From the NCBI RefSeq assembly GCF_032118995.1, contig NC_092668.1, positions 14,053,501-14,117,500 of the forward strand: a stretch of 64,000 nt of DNA, read 5' to 3'. Source of the stretch: Asterias amurensis. Lineage: Eukaryota; Echinodermata; Asteroidea; Forcipulatida; Asteriidae. The notes below the pieces were generated by a model. It was not told the DNA's origin and made no database searches. It saw only the letters and a program-made list of their open reading frames with translations. Shown piece by piece: positions 1-11,160 of this stretch (within the stretch, counting starts at the first letter, position 1; every line of letters begins with the position of its first letter). The position numbers and the translations under genes were made by a program.

Positions 1-3000
1 ACGACTCCCGTTGAATAATCCAACGGAAATCGAATCGTGCGCAAAACCAACATCCATCCATCACATATCCAATCTCTGACTCTTCCTTCGTACAATCTCC
101 CCTTGCTTTGCCCCGAGGGGTGGTCTACGAAGATGAAGAAGAAAAAAAAGGGGGGGGGGCATACCTTTCTTCATTTCTTATTCAGAACGCAATGAATTTT
201 GTATCGTTGGTTCATTTGCTTGGGTTTGACTTTGTGTGTTTTTTCGTGAGGGAGTTAGAAACGGTGATATGCGTCACCCTATGTGACTTGGTTTTTTTCT
301 TCTTCCGTCGTCCCTGTCTCCGTCGTCATTCCACCATCCGATGATGATGCAATTTTTCCGTTGAGCTGTAAATCCACAAAATGAACTTTGTCCCCATAGC
401 AACTGTGGTAATAATTCCTCTGTAATCCGATAATAGGTGTACATGTTTGTGCTTTATTGTCCCGAGTTAATGGGGAACAAATTTGAGCGAGAAAAGTAGT
501 GAAATTAACAGCGCTATACACCACTGGTAATTGGTCGGAATTAGAATTGTTGGATTATACGTAAGTGCCTCTGTAGACAGGATAATAACTGCTAAGCATT
601 TTTGCTAGACAAAGAGGAACTTAACTCAGCAAGAAGCGGTACCCTGCTGAAAAACCATGCGATTAATGCTGCCGGCGGCTGGTGTCCTGCTAGTGTTTTT
701 GCTCCGTCTATTATATTGTAAGGCAAATAATTCAGATCCAATTTCATGGCTCTGCTGTTAGCGCAAAACTTCTGTGCTAGCTGTGTAATTGAGGAATCCT
801 TAGCAACGTTTTGCATGCACTCATACAAGCAAAAAGTCCTTGGTAACATTTAAAACACTTGAACGTGATCATAAGTGCTATTTAGTCCCTGATTATTTAA
901 GCTTAGTAATTAATTTGATCCATGCTCAGTTGCCAGTTTCACACATAGGTGCTAAGCAGAAAGCTTGATGACTGAAATGCATAAGGAAACCAGTTAGATA
1001 CACCTACAACATGATAGATCGGCAATCCGTTTTTATTTATTTATTTGGTCAGTAAATTTGTGTGCTTAGTGAAATTATACCCCTGAATCTCAGCAGTGCC
1101 CTATTTCATTCCCCCTGTTATTTTCTTTGCCAAAAGGGGGACAGGGCAAAACGTTTTCCTGTTGATTAGAACCAAACCGATGAGTAAAAATCTCCTTGCG
1201 GCATTTCGAACATAAAAGAGCTGTCCCCATGATCTATGTGTTCACTTACTTCTTGAAATCACCAGCATAAATCAATGTCATTGCAAAGCTGACTTTAGTT
1301 CCGTCAGCGACTATGCGTGCTCTTATGTTGTTATTTTTTTATTTACATATATATAAGCGAAATCGTCTCCAAGTGGAGGCATCGAGACAGGTGTGTTCTT
1401 GTTTCAGTGACTTAAACGCACACTGACATAACGCGCGTAACGCGAGCGCACGCTTGATTAAAAAATAAGTGCAGACACTGAAACTACTCTTTTCATCAAT
1501 TTAGTGTAATTAAAAGAAAGAAAAAACGTCACAGCAAATTCTGAAAACAATTTTGAACATTTGGCCAGTCCAATCAATTTTACAAGCAACAAACAGGTTC
1601 AGGTTATCTTGCTTTCAAAAAGATGAAGAAAACTTAAATGGTGTTTTGAAGAAAGCGTAAATATTTTCTTTATTTTGTCTTACTTTATGTCAACTCAGTC
1701 CCGTGGATGATAGTGGTTTTGTAACTTAAGCGTTTTCTTTTCATTTCATCTTTGTCTCTCCAGTGTGTTCTTCTTCTTTCTTGTTTTATTTCTTTCCACT
1801 CTCTTTTCTGCTGGTGTTTTTTTTTTTTCACAAGAGAGTTCCGGGAACAAAGAAATACAATTTCTTAGCGCCTCTCTTCAGAGAGGGAAAGCTTCTTTGA
1901 TGTATGTCCTAGCCACGGGCAGAAACAGATTTGTATTATTAGGTTAAAATGTCGTCCAATCTAGGACTTTCCCACTCTACCATCCCTCTCCGGAATTCCA
2001 CGGATGGTTTTACTTTCCCTCTAGCCGTCGTAACCCATCGTCTTTTGTTTTCTCCAACTGCCCCCCCGTACAAACACACACTTACAAAAAAATTAATATA
2101 TACTGAAACCTTCCACTCCAAATGTCATGTCTTTCTATTCAATATACTTTTTTCCGTTCCCGTCCACTATACCACTATTTTGTTTTACCTCGGCCTTGTG
2201 GTAAATCCATGCGTTGAGGGGGACCACCCCAAGGGAACCAGTGACTAGCTCCGTTTGAACAGAGTGAGTACTCCCCAATGTATCCGGTTACCGCACATGG
2301 AAGTTTGCTGTTGTCTTTAGTGACAAAGCTTAATCATTTTTCAAACATAAATTTTTGTGTGCGTCTGGGTTTTTTTTTCTTTCTTTTTTTCGTTCACCCT
2401 CTCTTTTCTTTCTGTCTCGGCCTGACTCGCATACTGAAGAAACAGATCGCTTTCTCATTCAACCAAAGCAGCTAGACTCTCTGGAAGGAAGGGGGTAATT
2501 TGTGAAATGTTTGTGTGCCTCAAGCGCCTGTTCCTCGGAGGATATGCTGGCGACCATTTAGAAATGAAAACACAATTACTAAGGGAGATGACATATGAAT
2601 TGCTTTATATATTTTTTTCTTCTTTTCTCCGCTCATACTTCGCCAGGGAGCTCTATATAAAAAAATATATACAAAAAAACAAAATCCAACGGAGGGGAAA
2701 TCCCTAACTCGTACGTGTAGGAGTTTTTCGCTGAAATTCGCCAACTTTTTAGTTAATTCGACTTGAGGGAGTGTAAATTCAACAAAAGAAATTGAATGGG
2801 GTTTGTTCGGATATTTTGTCCGCACTTAGCAATTGAGAAATTTTAACTGATCGGAAAAACATGTGCACAAGAGTAAAGTGGTATGTGTTGTTGTTTGTTT
2901 CTTTCTTTCTCCCCTGGACTTTCTCTAATTTTGAATTTGCACTATTTCAGATAGAAGAAGGGAAAATAACACTGTAGTCATTTGGGAAATATGCTTTGTT

Positions 3001-3529
3001 CGATGCATAGATTAAGTTTTCACTAAGGATACACTCTTTGGGAAGAGAAATTGTATAAAAAAAACATTTCAGATTGTTTTTTTGTTTTTTTCTTGAAAAA
3101 TATCTTTTCACACATGAAGCCGTTTGGCATGAAATTTACTTAAGAAACGTTTAAAATTTATAAAAATTAAATAAACATTCTCAGTTTTTCAAACATGATA
3201 GTTTAAACAAATTTATTGAATTAAAAGTAAATTATTGAAATCATAATGCGTGTAAGATTGATATAATTTGATTAACTGTGTTTGTTGTCATCAAGGTACA
3301 TTATTTAAATGCTAAGTGCCTGTGAGTTGTCGACAAGTACTCCTTCGGTCAGCAAATAAAACAAATAAATAAATTTAATTCTGAATTCATTCAGAGTTGT
3401 GTCCATTAACAATGAATATTTTTGCTTTTGATATGCCTGGCGCTTGCTGAATAAATCAGAATTTAATGGGTCTTTTCATAAAGCACTTTTTTGTAAAGAG
3501 CAAATCTCAGATGCAGGAATTGGTTGTTG

Positions 3530-4190
3530 TGTTGGTAAGGTGGTATCTTTCTGTGCCTTCCACCTCTAGGAGCTTTGTTCGAATCACACCAGGGGCACTA
3601 TGGAAGTGTCTTGGCCGAGCGGTTAAGAGCACCGAATTCAAACTCAGGTGTTTCTGATCAGCAGGGTGTGGGTTTGAATCCCCAGCCGTGACACTTGTGT
3701 CCTATTATAAGCAAGACACTTAACCATTGCTTCATCCTTCGGATGGGACGTAAAGCTGTTGGTCCCATGTGTTGTGTAACGCATGTAAAAGAACCCAGTG
3801 CACTTATCGAAAAGAGAAGGTGTTTGGCCCGGTGTTCCTGGCTGTGGCTGCTGTATGCGTTGTAGCACCTTGTAAACCTTTATAAGATGCTAAGTAATAG
3901 GGTCTCAGAATTCTATCTTTCTGAAAGTTTGTAAATACTCAGCGCCTTGAGTACCTTGTTTGGTAGATACTTGCGCTATAGAAGACTTTGATATTATGTG
4001 GATTGGGTTTTCAGTCCTACCTGACTGTGTGGGTTTTTTCCTGGTGTTCTCCGGGGTTTTCTTCCTACAACCAAAACTTGAACTTCCTTGATTGTCTACT
4101 CACCATGGGGTTTCTGGTTAGTGCATTGATTACGTTTGCTTTTCTGAGTGTCCTTCACTTAACAACAAAAATGAAATTAAATGAAATGGA
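3530..4190 (+). mobile_element. SINE (family C) interrupted by the family A SINE
   Basis: The segment up to 3602 (with 'CCTTCCACCTCTAGGA' and a box-B-like 'TTCGAATC') and the segment from about 3990 ('TGTGGATTGGGTTTTC' onward) match consecutive parts of the uninterrupted copy at 6090-6335. The break falls at the boundaries of the family A SINE. The junctions read 'cactatg' on the left and 'attatg' on the right, which fits a short target-site duplication. Confidence 0.65.
3603..3985 (+). mobile_element. tRNA-derived SINE (family A), inserted into another SINE
   Basis: The head looks like a tRNA promoter: a box-A-like 'TGGCCGAGCGGTTAAG' near 3612 and a box-B-like 'GGTTTGAATCC' near 3670. It is followed by a body with 'AAGCAAGACACTTAACC' and 'GGATGGGACGTAAAGC'. 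Other copies or pieces occur at 14665-14965, 48965-49165 and 19980-20065, so it is a dispersed family. It is not a working tRNA gene because the acceptor and anticodon arms do not pair properly and the element runs on for about 380 bp. It splits the SINE at 3530-4190. Confidence 0.7.
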
Positions 4191-6089
4191 AAAATGAAAT
4201 GGCACCAACTTGCAACAACTTGAATAATGCAAATTAAAAAAAATAAAAAATAATTTATTGTCAAACTTTTACAAAAGTTGGGTGTCAATGTGTAATAACC
4301 CTGTGATTGATGTACCATTGAGAAAAAGAAAAAGTTTTTACAAATTGTGTTCATTGATGGAAGTTTTTGGTGCGTTGGTTTTTTTTAATTTCCCGACGTG
4401 CATCGTTGGACACCTCAACCAAATTCTGAGTCTAGGGTCATTTAAATAATGGCGGAGACAACAATAGACCATTGTGAAATAAAGTGCAGTTACACTGTAA
4501 ATATTATCATGAACACTTGCTGTTTTACGACAGGGAAAATTTGTAGCTACTTTCCATGACCTTTGACCTATAGCCTCTCCATTTTGTCTCACAGGAGTTT
4601 GAGGTAGTAAATATTGGTTTCTTTCATAGCGAGATTAGGGGGTAATTTGTTTGTTAGTGGAGGTCAATGCACTTTCTGATGGAAAGGATCAGAAAGGTCG
4701 GAAACATTGCGCCATGTTGTGAGTTTGTTTTATCAAGAGATACCGCCCTCTTTTGCCAGTGGTTGTTTTGCTGTTGTTGTTGTTGTTATAACAACAAGGG
4801 TTAAAGCCACTCTTGGTAAGGGGCTACAAAAAGAAAACTATTATTTAATTTGAAAAATAACCCGGGAGCTGAAGGTAGGAATTGAAATTCCAGTCTAAAT
4901 AGTAGGATGTAGGGAAACATGCACCAGGCAAGGAGTTCAAAAGAGTTGTGCATCAACAAAAAATGGCACGGTTATTGTGATGCAAGGATGGTTGGTGTTC
5001 AATTTGTAATTTTTTTAACCAAACAAATATCAGAAAGTCAAAGTACTTTTAAAGTGATAAAATTCTGATTCTTCACATCGTCTTCTTGTCATTGTCCAGA
5101 ACCCCTTGGGGCCTTCCGGTGGTATTTTGTTTTATTTTTATGGAGTGTTTTTTTCCCAACACTTTCAGTTCTTTTCTTTAGTTGTTGTTGTTGTGGGTGT
5201 TTTTAATCCTAAATGGGCGTTAAAAAGGGGCAAAAGAGTTCGCACCCTGTTAGTAAATAATTGGGTACAGTCACGGTTCGTGGGCGTATTGTTACCCCAT
5301 CCCTGATTGCTTGATATGGTTTGATGCGTCCGTGTCTATCGTTGGAGGTCAAAGATCAATGCGGTCAACCATTGGAACAATTTTTGTCTGTTTTTGGTCC
5401 CTTCTTTCTAAAAGAGTTTCAAACAACAAAGGTTTCTGAAAGTATTTTCAGGGGGATCGGACTTTAGCAATGCCATCGTTATTCAAGCGATAGTTTGACA
5501 ATCTCTGAGTGATCTGTGTAAAACACGTTTGAAGCCTCCTCCGAACCTCCCTGCTTGAAAGTCATCAAATATTATCCAATTTGCTGGCGGCTATAAATTA
5601 ATTGCGTTGTTTGTTAACAGATCTGAGTTCTAAATAGAGAGAGTTCACCCGGGGATGTGTTGTTTTGATGATTGCAGATTTTATGACGTCCTGTGTAAAT
5701 TTGCTCTGTGGAAAAAAAGTGATTTAGATTTATTGCTTCCATTTTTTTTTTTTTTTGGGGGGGGGGGGGGGGAGGAAGTGAAGTAATTTGAATAGAAGTT
5801 ATTTAGCTCCAGTGCTCACATGAATGATAAATTTCAGACTTTAATCTGAATGCAGTCCCTTATATATCTGATCGTCTTCTGGAGAAAGCTCTTTAATCTG
5901 CTTATCTAGCTCTTCTGTTTCCAGAAGCTTTTTTTTAAAAGGGTTTTCAGATCAGTTTTCTCAAATAAGGTGTAGTTTCAGAGAGAAATATTTTGCGTGA
6001 AAAATTGTTCTAGTATGGTCTTTATCAGTGAGCTTTCAGACTTAAATTAAACAGGGATATTTGTCATCCTTAACAATTCTGTATAATGC

Positions 6090-6335
6090 CTTTACGTGGT
6101 ATCAATTACCTCGCCTTCCACCTCTAGGACCCCGGTTCAAATCAAGCTGGGACACTACATGGATTGGTTTCTGCATGGGTTTTTCCTGGAGTAATACTCT
6201 GGGGTTTTCCTCCAACATCTAAGACTGAAACTTCTTTCATTGTTTTCTCTATTGGGTTCTTGGCTATTACAGTAATTAAGTTCACTTTTGTGAGAGTCAA
6301 AGGTTTGACAACCAGAATAAATGAAATAAATTGTA
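6090..6335 (+). mobile_element. SINE (family C), uninterrupted copy
   Basis: It is a second copy of the element at 3530-4190. It has 'CCTTCCACCTCTAGGA', a box-B-like 'GGTTCAAATC' at about 6132, and the body 'ACATGGATTGGTTTC'. It sits in the intron directly upstream of the TCF C-clamp exon and ends about 30 bp before the splice acceptor. Confidence 0.65.
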
Positions 6336-6365
6336 AAACACAACTTGTGTTATTTTGTTTTTCAG

Positions 6366-6438
6366 AACCATCTACGCCAAAGAAATGTCGAGCCCGTTTC
6401 GGTGTGGATCAACAAGAGTTCTGGTGCAAGCCCTGCAG
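6366..6438 (+). CDS. TCF7L2-like (TCF/LEF): TCF/LEF transcription factor, C-clamp exon (first half)
   Basis: This internal exon follows a good acceptor (TTTTTCAG) and ends at CCCTGCAG|GTTCG. In the frame set by the next exon it encodes KKCRARFGVDQQEFW, CKPC and R, which is the C-clamp found in TCF-1E/TCF-4E and in invertebrate Pangolin/TCF. Three of the four zinc-coordinating Cys of the clamp are in this exon and the fourth is in the next. The C-clamp is a second DNA-binding module that reads helper sites next to the HMG-box site in Wnt target genes. The exon starts with two bases of a split codon. The beta-catenin-binding, Groucho-binding and HMG-box exons must lie to the left of the window. 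Confidence 0.93.
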
Positions 6439-6514
6439 GTTCGTTTATTTTATTTATTTGTTCATAACTTGCTGTCAGAGTTTGTTTTTACTGAGCCACG
6501 GCCTCTGTTTCCCT

Positions 6515-6750
6515 GGGCCCAATTTCATAGAGCTGCTAAGCATAACAACATTTTCTTAGCATGAAATTGCTTCCTTGATAACAACTGGACTACCATGCAA
6601 CCAAATTTCTTTTTGTTGCATATTGCTTGTTACTGGTATACTGAAAATCACGTGGAAATTTCCTTGGTAATCCTGTTTTTATCAAGGAAGAAATTTCATG
6701 CTTAGCAAATTCTTGTGCTTAGCAGCTTTATGAAATTCGGCCCTGGTCTT
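6515..6750. mobile_element. Inverted-repeat element (MITE family M1)
   Basis: It is bounded by 'GGGCCCAATTTCATAGAG' and an inverted 'TTTATGAAATTCGGCCC', with internal 'gcttagca/tgctaagc' motifs. The same arms bound elements at 10105-10395, 13775-14035, 17800-17985, 40495-40830 and 46225-46415, with single arms at 40248, 42290, 43440, 44385, 49690, 53870 and 54830. It has no coding capacity, so it is a non-autonomous DNA transposon or foldback repeat. Confidence 0.7.
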
Positions 6751-7357
6751 GGGGCTGGTGCCACTTCAGGAGTTTCACATAGACTTGAAGTTTTCTTAAC
6801 GGAAGTGCCCTTTGCAAAATTAATATAAACTTGCCCTCTCAAAGATGAAATTCCAGGTTTGTATTAGCTCTCTGAGTTTTTTCCCAAGTGTAGTGTTTAA
6901 TGGTCTGTAAGATTTGAATCAGGTGTTGAGGAAAATTGTGGGGGTTTGGGGGAAAATACACATAATCTGAAATGTCAAAGGTAGTATTTTTGACAGCCTT
7001 ATGAAAACATGGAGGATGTTTTTGTCATTTACTCTCTGCGACATCATTTTTTTTCTTTTTTCAAGGAGACTTCAATTATAAACCATGTCACCTCGTTTTG
7101 AAAAAATGGGTGACCTTGATTATTTCAGGTCAATTCCAGACGGATAAGAATCTAAATCATCCCTATGGCAAAATATTAAATATTTGTGAAGTTGTTTGTA
7201 TGGAACATCAAGTGTTGTAAAAGTAGAAGTTGTGGAAGTGAAGTGGTGTGGTCATAGTCTTCTTGTTCGACAGACGATAAAAATATTGACTGTTGTCTAC
7301 AAAGAGTAAGATTTTTATGTTTCCTTCAATTAAAGTGTGTACATTTTGTGCCTACAG

Positions 7358-7454
7358 GAAGTCTATGCTGGAGGGGCTCTTTAGCAACTGCGGTCCCATG
7401 AGTCACAAAGTCTGTCTCAATGAAATTAATCAATATTCATTCTGGAGATTCTAA
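7358..7454 (+). CDS. Possible alternative terminal exon of TCF/LEF
   Basis: It lies between the two firm TCF exons. A good acceptor (TGTGCCTACAG) is followed by a frame that joins the C-clamp exon in phase (AG|G) and reads KSMLEGLFSNCGPMSHK and on to a TAA at 7452-7454. Used as a last exon it would remove the last C-clamp Cys and the whole E tail. Alternative 3' exons are well known in vertebrate TCF7 and TCF7L2, but I do not recognise this sequence. A chance open frame of about 32 codons after a chance acceptor remains possible. Confidence 0.25.
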
Positions 7455-7489
7455 AATTATTTCTGTCGTCTTGTTTGTTTGTTGTTTAG

Positions 7490-8132
7490 GAGAAAGAAGA
7501 AGTGCATTCGTTACATCTGCCCCGATGAGAATGGCCAGAGCAAAGAGGACGATAGTTGCGAGAGTGACGACGAGCAGAGCATCGGGTCGCCGACAGCACA
7601 CAGAATGCCCAACAATGTCAAGCCGCCACACGAGGGCGCCCGACCACCCGCCTCCGAAACACCACCCTCTATGAGTCATAGTTTGCAGAGTAACGGAAGC
7701 AGCCACAGCCATGCAAGGGAGAGGGGGACGACCACGCCTCTTTCCTCGACGTCGTCAACGGAGCCCCGCCCGCCCCTACCGACCCAGACCTACTCAAGTT
7801 CGCCTGTGATCAGTACCCAGCCTGCAATGCATCTGGCACAGTCCCCGATGGTGACGCAAACGTCCCCGGCCATCGTTCATCTCCCGCATCCCTCCATTTC
7901 ACATGCAGGTCACCACATGTCCTTCACGAGTACATCGCCCATGATGGTGTTCCCGTCCCAGCCGCCGATTTTTGCACACACGTCGCCCCAGGTGGACATG
8001 TTGAGGGCGCCACCATTCCCCAACGGTCTCACGCCACATGGACTGCTGCAACTTCACGCACAATCACGCCCACCGCCGACACCCGAAATGCCGCAAGATC
8101 TCAGCATGAAATCTGCAACGGTTACTGCGTAG
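7490..8132 (+). CDS. TCF7L2-like (TCF/LEF): TCF/LEF transcription factor, last exon (C-clamp end and E-type tail)
   Basis: The exon follows the acceptor TTGTTTAG and joins the previous exon in phase (AG|G) to complete the C-clamp as RRKKKCIRYI. Then come an acidic Ser-rich stretch (about residues 15-40 of the exon) and a long Ser/Thr/Pro/His-rich tail of about 170 residues, presumably disordered. It ends with MPQDLSMK and a stop at 8130-8132. PQDLS fits the PxDLS motif bound by the co-repressor CtBP; vertebrate TCF7L1/TCF7L2 E-tails carry CtBP motifs of the PLSL type instead. A tail of this kind marks the long 'E' isoform, able both to activate and to repress Wnt targets in the nucleus. Isoforms without this exon are possible (see 7358-7454). 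Confidence 0.93.
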
Positions 8133-8218
8133 CTTCGACCCATCTGGGACCTCAACAAACTAAAACCTTGTTTCATAATTTAACTAAAAATGTATATAGA
8201 AGACTTATTTGAAGAGTA

Positions 8219-8224
8219 AATAAA
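8219..8224 (+). terminator. Polyadenylation signal AATAAA, TCF/LEF
   Basis: AATAAA lies 87 bp after the TCF stop codon. Longer 3' UTR forms are possible, because the DNA that follows is AT-rich with no new gene until 13.6 kb. Confidence 0.5.
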
Positions 8225-10104
8225 GTTAACAAAGAAAGACTTGACGAGATGTACCACCGGCCATTTCCCTTCTTCAGTCGTCAAGACTTTTTTTTTTTGA
8301 GACGTGGAAAGCGACTGTGTTACCTTGATGTTTTAAAAAACTAAAAAAATAGCTGTCGTCAAAAACAGAACTATTGTTTATATGTGTCTTCAGTGCTACA
8401 AATGACAGAAAGACTTTTCAAAAAGCCAGGAGTTGTTATTTGTGGTACGGTTAACTTTTTTGTTTTCGCTCCTCCGTGGACGGTATCATCTGATGTATTC
8501 GTGCTGCAACGCATAGTGGTTTTTCGGCGTAGTTGATTATTAAGTACTGAGTTAAAAGTACCAGCAAAAAAACTTGAGGAGTGGTCAACGAATTCTTATG
8601 GATAAGATGCAGAAAGTAAAACCCCCAAATTGCAAGGAAATGCATCGTTAAAGAAGCTGTCGACAATGAAATAACTTCCTTTTCCTCTCAATTGATTGTT
8701 ATCTTTGCAAGATGAAGTCGGCGAAAATGAACCGTTGACAAATGTCCCGTAAGAAGCCTGTTACATCCATCTCCTCGGCCAATGTTTTTCTTGTACCTGA
8801 AACAATGTAACCACCGAAGAAGTTGGCCACAGTTCTTAAGAATGTGGCCACAGTTCTTAAGAAGTCTGGGTACTACTTGATTTGTAAGATCTTTCACAAC
8901 ATGATCCTTTTAATTAAGTATTTTGTACTCTTGTTTTTGTTATTTTGTTTGTACTCATAGTTATTTTATCCAAAAGGATTGTATTTGTAATGATTCAGAA
9001 TTGTTTTGTATGCAAGAACCAAGTGACACTCTTAAGTTGAGTAAAATTTGTAACAAAACCATCTTCCACAAACAGTTTGTCCTTCGAAGCTAAAAGGTCT
9101 CCAACCATAGTTCTATTCCCCTTCCCCTTTTTCAGGAGTGATTTTCGTACTTTCACAATCTTTCTTGATACCTTATTTTGTTCATTTATAAAACACTCCA
9201 GTGTTGATAACCCACCTCAAAATGATGATGATAAAGTTCAATTTTGTCCATCCCGATTGCTTTTTTTTTTGTAGGGAGAGGAGGTCAAAATTAAACCAAA
9301 CAATTTCCTTTAAGAGATAAAAAATCATCTTTTTGATAAAAGAGCTTCCAGTTCCTTGCAGCTTATGATGAAAACTGCTTAAAAAAAGATCAGTTCTGAT
9401 AAACTGTTGTTATCCAAAAAAAAATTTTGAGTAGTCCATTATTTGTTGATGATAAATTGTTTACTTGTTAACCCTTTATGGTAAAAACGAGTGTTCTAAC
9501 AAAGTCTTTTCACCCTCAATTTTTTTTACCCTCATTGTCGATGGAGATACCTAAGCAAATGGCGTGTCTGGTTTGGTGGAATTGCTATGGCTATACAACC
9601 GCACTTCCATGCAGTGAAGTATAGGTCCTTAGCAACAGCAACAGCCGTAGCCTCAATTTCGGAAATGGCCTCAAGAACAAGGCCTAAAATGGAAAAAAAA
9701 ATTAAAAGTCAGTGCTTCAATGTGAAGAAAGTATATAAAATATCAGAGATCATTACATATTTAGAATTATTTTTTATATGGTTAAACCTTCCTCTTATTG
9801 TGTGAATTTATTTCATAATGTATCAAGTGACCAAACACTGCCTATTAATCAGGAACAAAATCTGTCGCCATGTTTTAATATATGCTGGCATTGTTTGAAC
9901 AACAGAGGGCAGCAGATCCATTCTCAAGTCCATCATGATTTTTTTGGCCCAAATTCTTTTATAAAGCGGGTAGTATTGCTTTACAAATGTTTTGGTGAGA
10001 ATGTACAGGGAACCAGTGACAAGTAATGCTTTCTATTCATATTGAACTCTGGCCGGTAACCTGTAGTCTATTCATTCTATGCTAAGTGAATGTTTGTACA
10101 GCTT

Positions 10105-10395
10105 GGACCAGGGCCCAATTTCATAGCGCTGCTTAACGGTAAGCAAATTTGCGTGCTTACTGTAGCAGAAATATTTGCTTAAGCCTTAGCGTATTTCACA
10201 GGTTAGCAGAAAAATTGGGCGGCCATATTGCGTGTTTACCGTGGATTTGCATTGTGACATCATTTATTTTCGTGCGGTAAGCACCGGAAGGTTAGCATGC
10301 CTTTTCGTGTGCTTACAGTTAGCAGCGCTATGAAATAGAAATCTCACAGTAAGCAAAAAATCGGCCGCTAAGCAGCGCTATGAAATTGGGCCCAG
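10105..10395. mobile_element. MITE family M1, well-formed copy
   Basis: It starts with 'GGGCCCAATTTCATAGCG' and ends with the complement 'CGCTATGAAATTGGGCCC'. Inner arms 'cagcgctatgaaat' and 'aagcaaatttgcgtgctta' add further self-complementarity. It is the cleanest copy of the family in the window. Confidence 0.75.
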
Positions 10396-10454
10396 GATGA
10401 GTCTTGTAATAATTGTTTCCCAATGGGTGACTTTGACACGCTGACTTGCAGACT

Positions 10455-10555
10455 TTGGCAGCAGACTTGCTAGGTAAATGTCCACTGTTTACATAGTTCT
10501 GAGCCTACGCACATTACCGAATACAATGGATTTACCTGGCAAGTCTGCTGCCATC
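10455..10555. repeat. Inverted repeat with 27-bp arms
   Basis: The left arm 'GGCAGCAGACTTGCTAGG' and a near-complementary right arm 'CCTGGCAAGTCTGCTGCC' flank about 40 bp. It is probably a small MITE. Confidence 0.6.
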
Positions 10556-10699
10556 TAGTGTCCCCAAAAGTCTCCCATTGTAGACCTACTTGTAACCACT
10601 TCGGGCGATATGGTCCACATATTTTGAAACCATTTGCTTTTAATAATATCTCATCGCCCAAAGCAGCTGCTAAGCAACTATAAGAAATACGCTTTCGCG

Positions 10700-10790
10700 G
10701 TCCTCACAAATAACTGTTTCGATTGAATTGGCAATTTGTTAATCAATTGCCAATGACCGAAACAGTTATTGGTTACAACTGTGAAAACTC
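10700..10790. repeat. Long near-perfect hairpin
   Basis: The arms 'AATAACTGTTTCG' and 'CGAAACAGTTATT', and the nested arms 'AATTGGCAATT' and 'AATTGCCAAT', make a hairpin of about 30 bp with a very short loop. Confidence 0.55.
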
Positions 10791-11049
10791 ACCCAAGTAT
10801 GGCAGCATGCATACCTGGCCCTTGAGTATTGTTTCGGCAGGTACACAGGGCCGCTCTCAGAATGTTCACCAAACCAAATAGCAAACAGGCGTGTCAAACT
10901 TAAATTGGTCAGTCCATGTTGTGACTGGCCATTTGCATAATGGGAGTAAAATAAGAGATGAGTTTTAAGAGCAACATTTTCTTAAACTAATTCAAATGTT
11001 ATGAGTTCTTGTTTTTATATCTTCCAGACTGCAACCATAATGCAGATCA

Positions 11050-11160
11050 GTGATGTCCCAATTACAACTCTTTCCCAACTACAGTTCTGATCACAGTGGG
11101 GAATCCCAACTACAGTTGGGCATCCCAACCATAGTTGGGCCTGTGGCAATTATAGTTTGG
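11050..11160. repeat. Cluster of 'cccaactacagttggg' palindromes
   Basis: A self-complementary 16-mer of the form CCCAAC(T)ACAGTTGGG recurs with variations three to four times in about 100 bp. No function can be assigned. Confidence 0.45.

Larger units (their letters stand above)
1..6365. other. Intronic/non-coding stretch upstream of the TCF C-clamp exon
   Basis: I see no exon that I can support here. The following exon begins inside the TCF reading frame, so its donor lies upstream, and most or all of this stretch is probably intron of the TCF/LEF gene (inference). I looked for the HMG-box and its basic tail and did not find them, so they should lie left of the window. The stretch holds simple runs (poly-G near 150 and 5758-5773), the nested SINEs at 3530-4190 and a SINE at 6090-6335. 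The open frames present are short, AT- or T-rich and lack splice context. Confidence 0.55.

Noticed and set aside
1939-2248. Overlapping frames of 60-99 codons on both strands near 2 kb
   Set aside because: No domain, no repeat-free conservation cue and no splice signals that link them to TCF exons.
3606-3695. A tRNA-Ser/Leu-like gene
   Set aside because: It has A- and B-box-like sequences, but the arms do not pair as a tRNA, and it continues into a repeated SINE body found elsewhere in the window.
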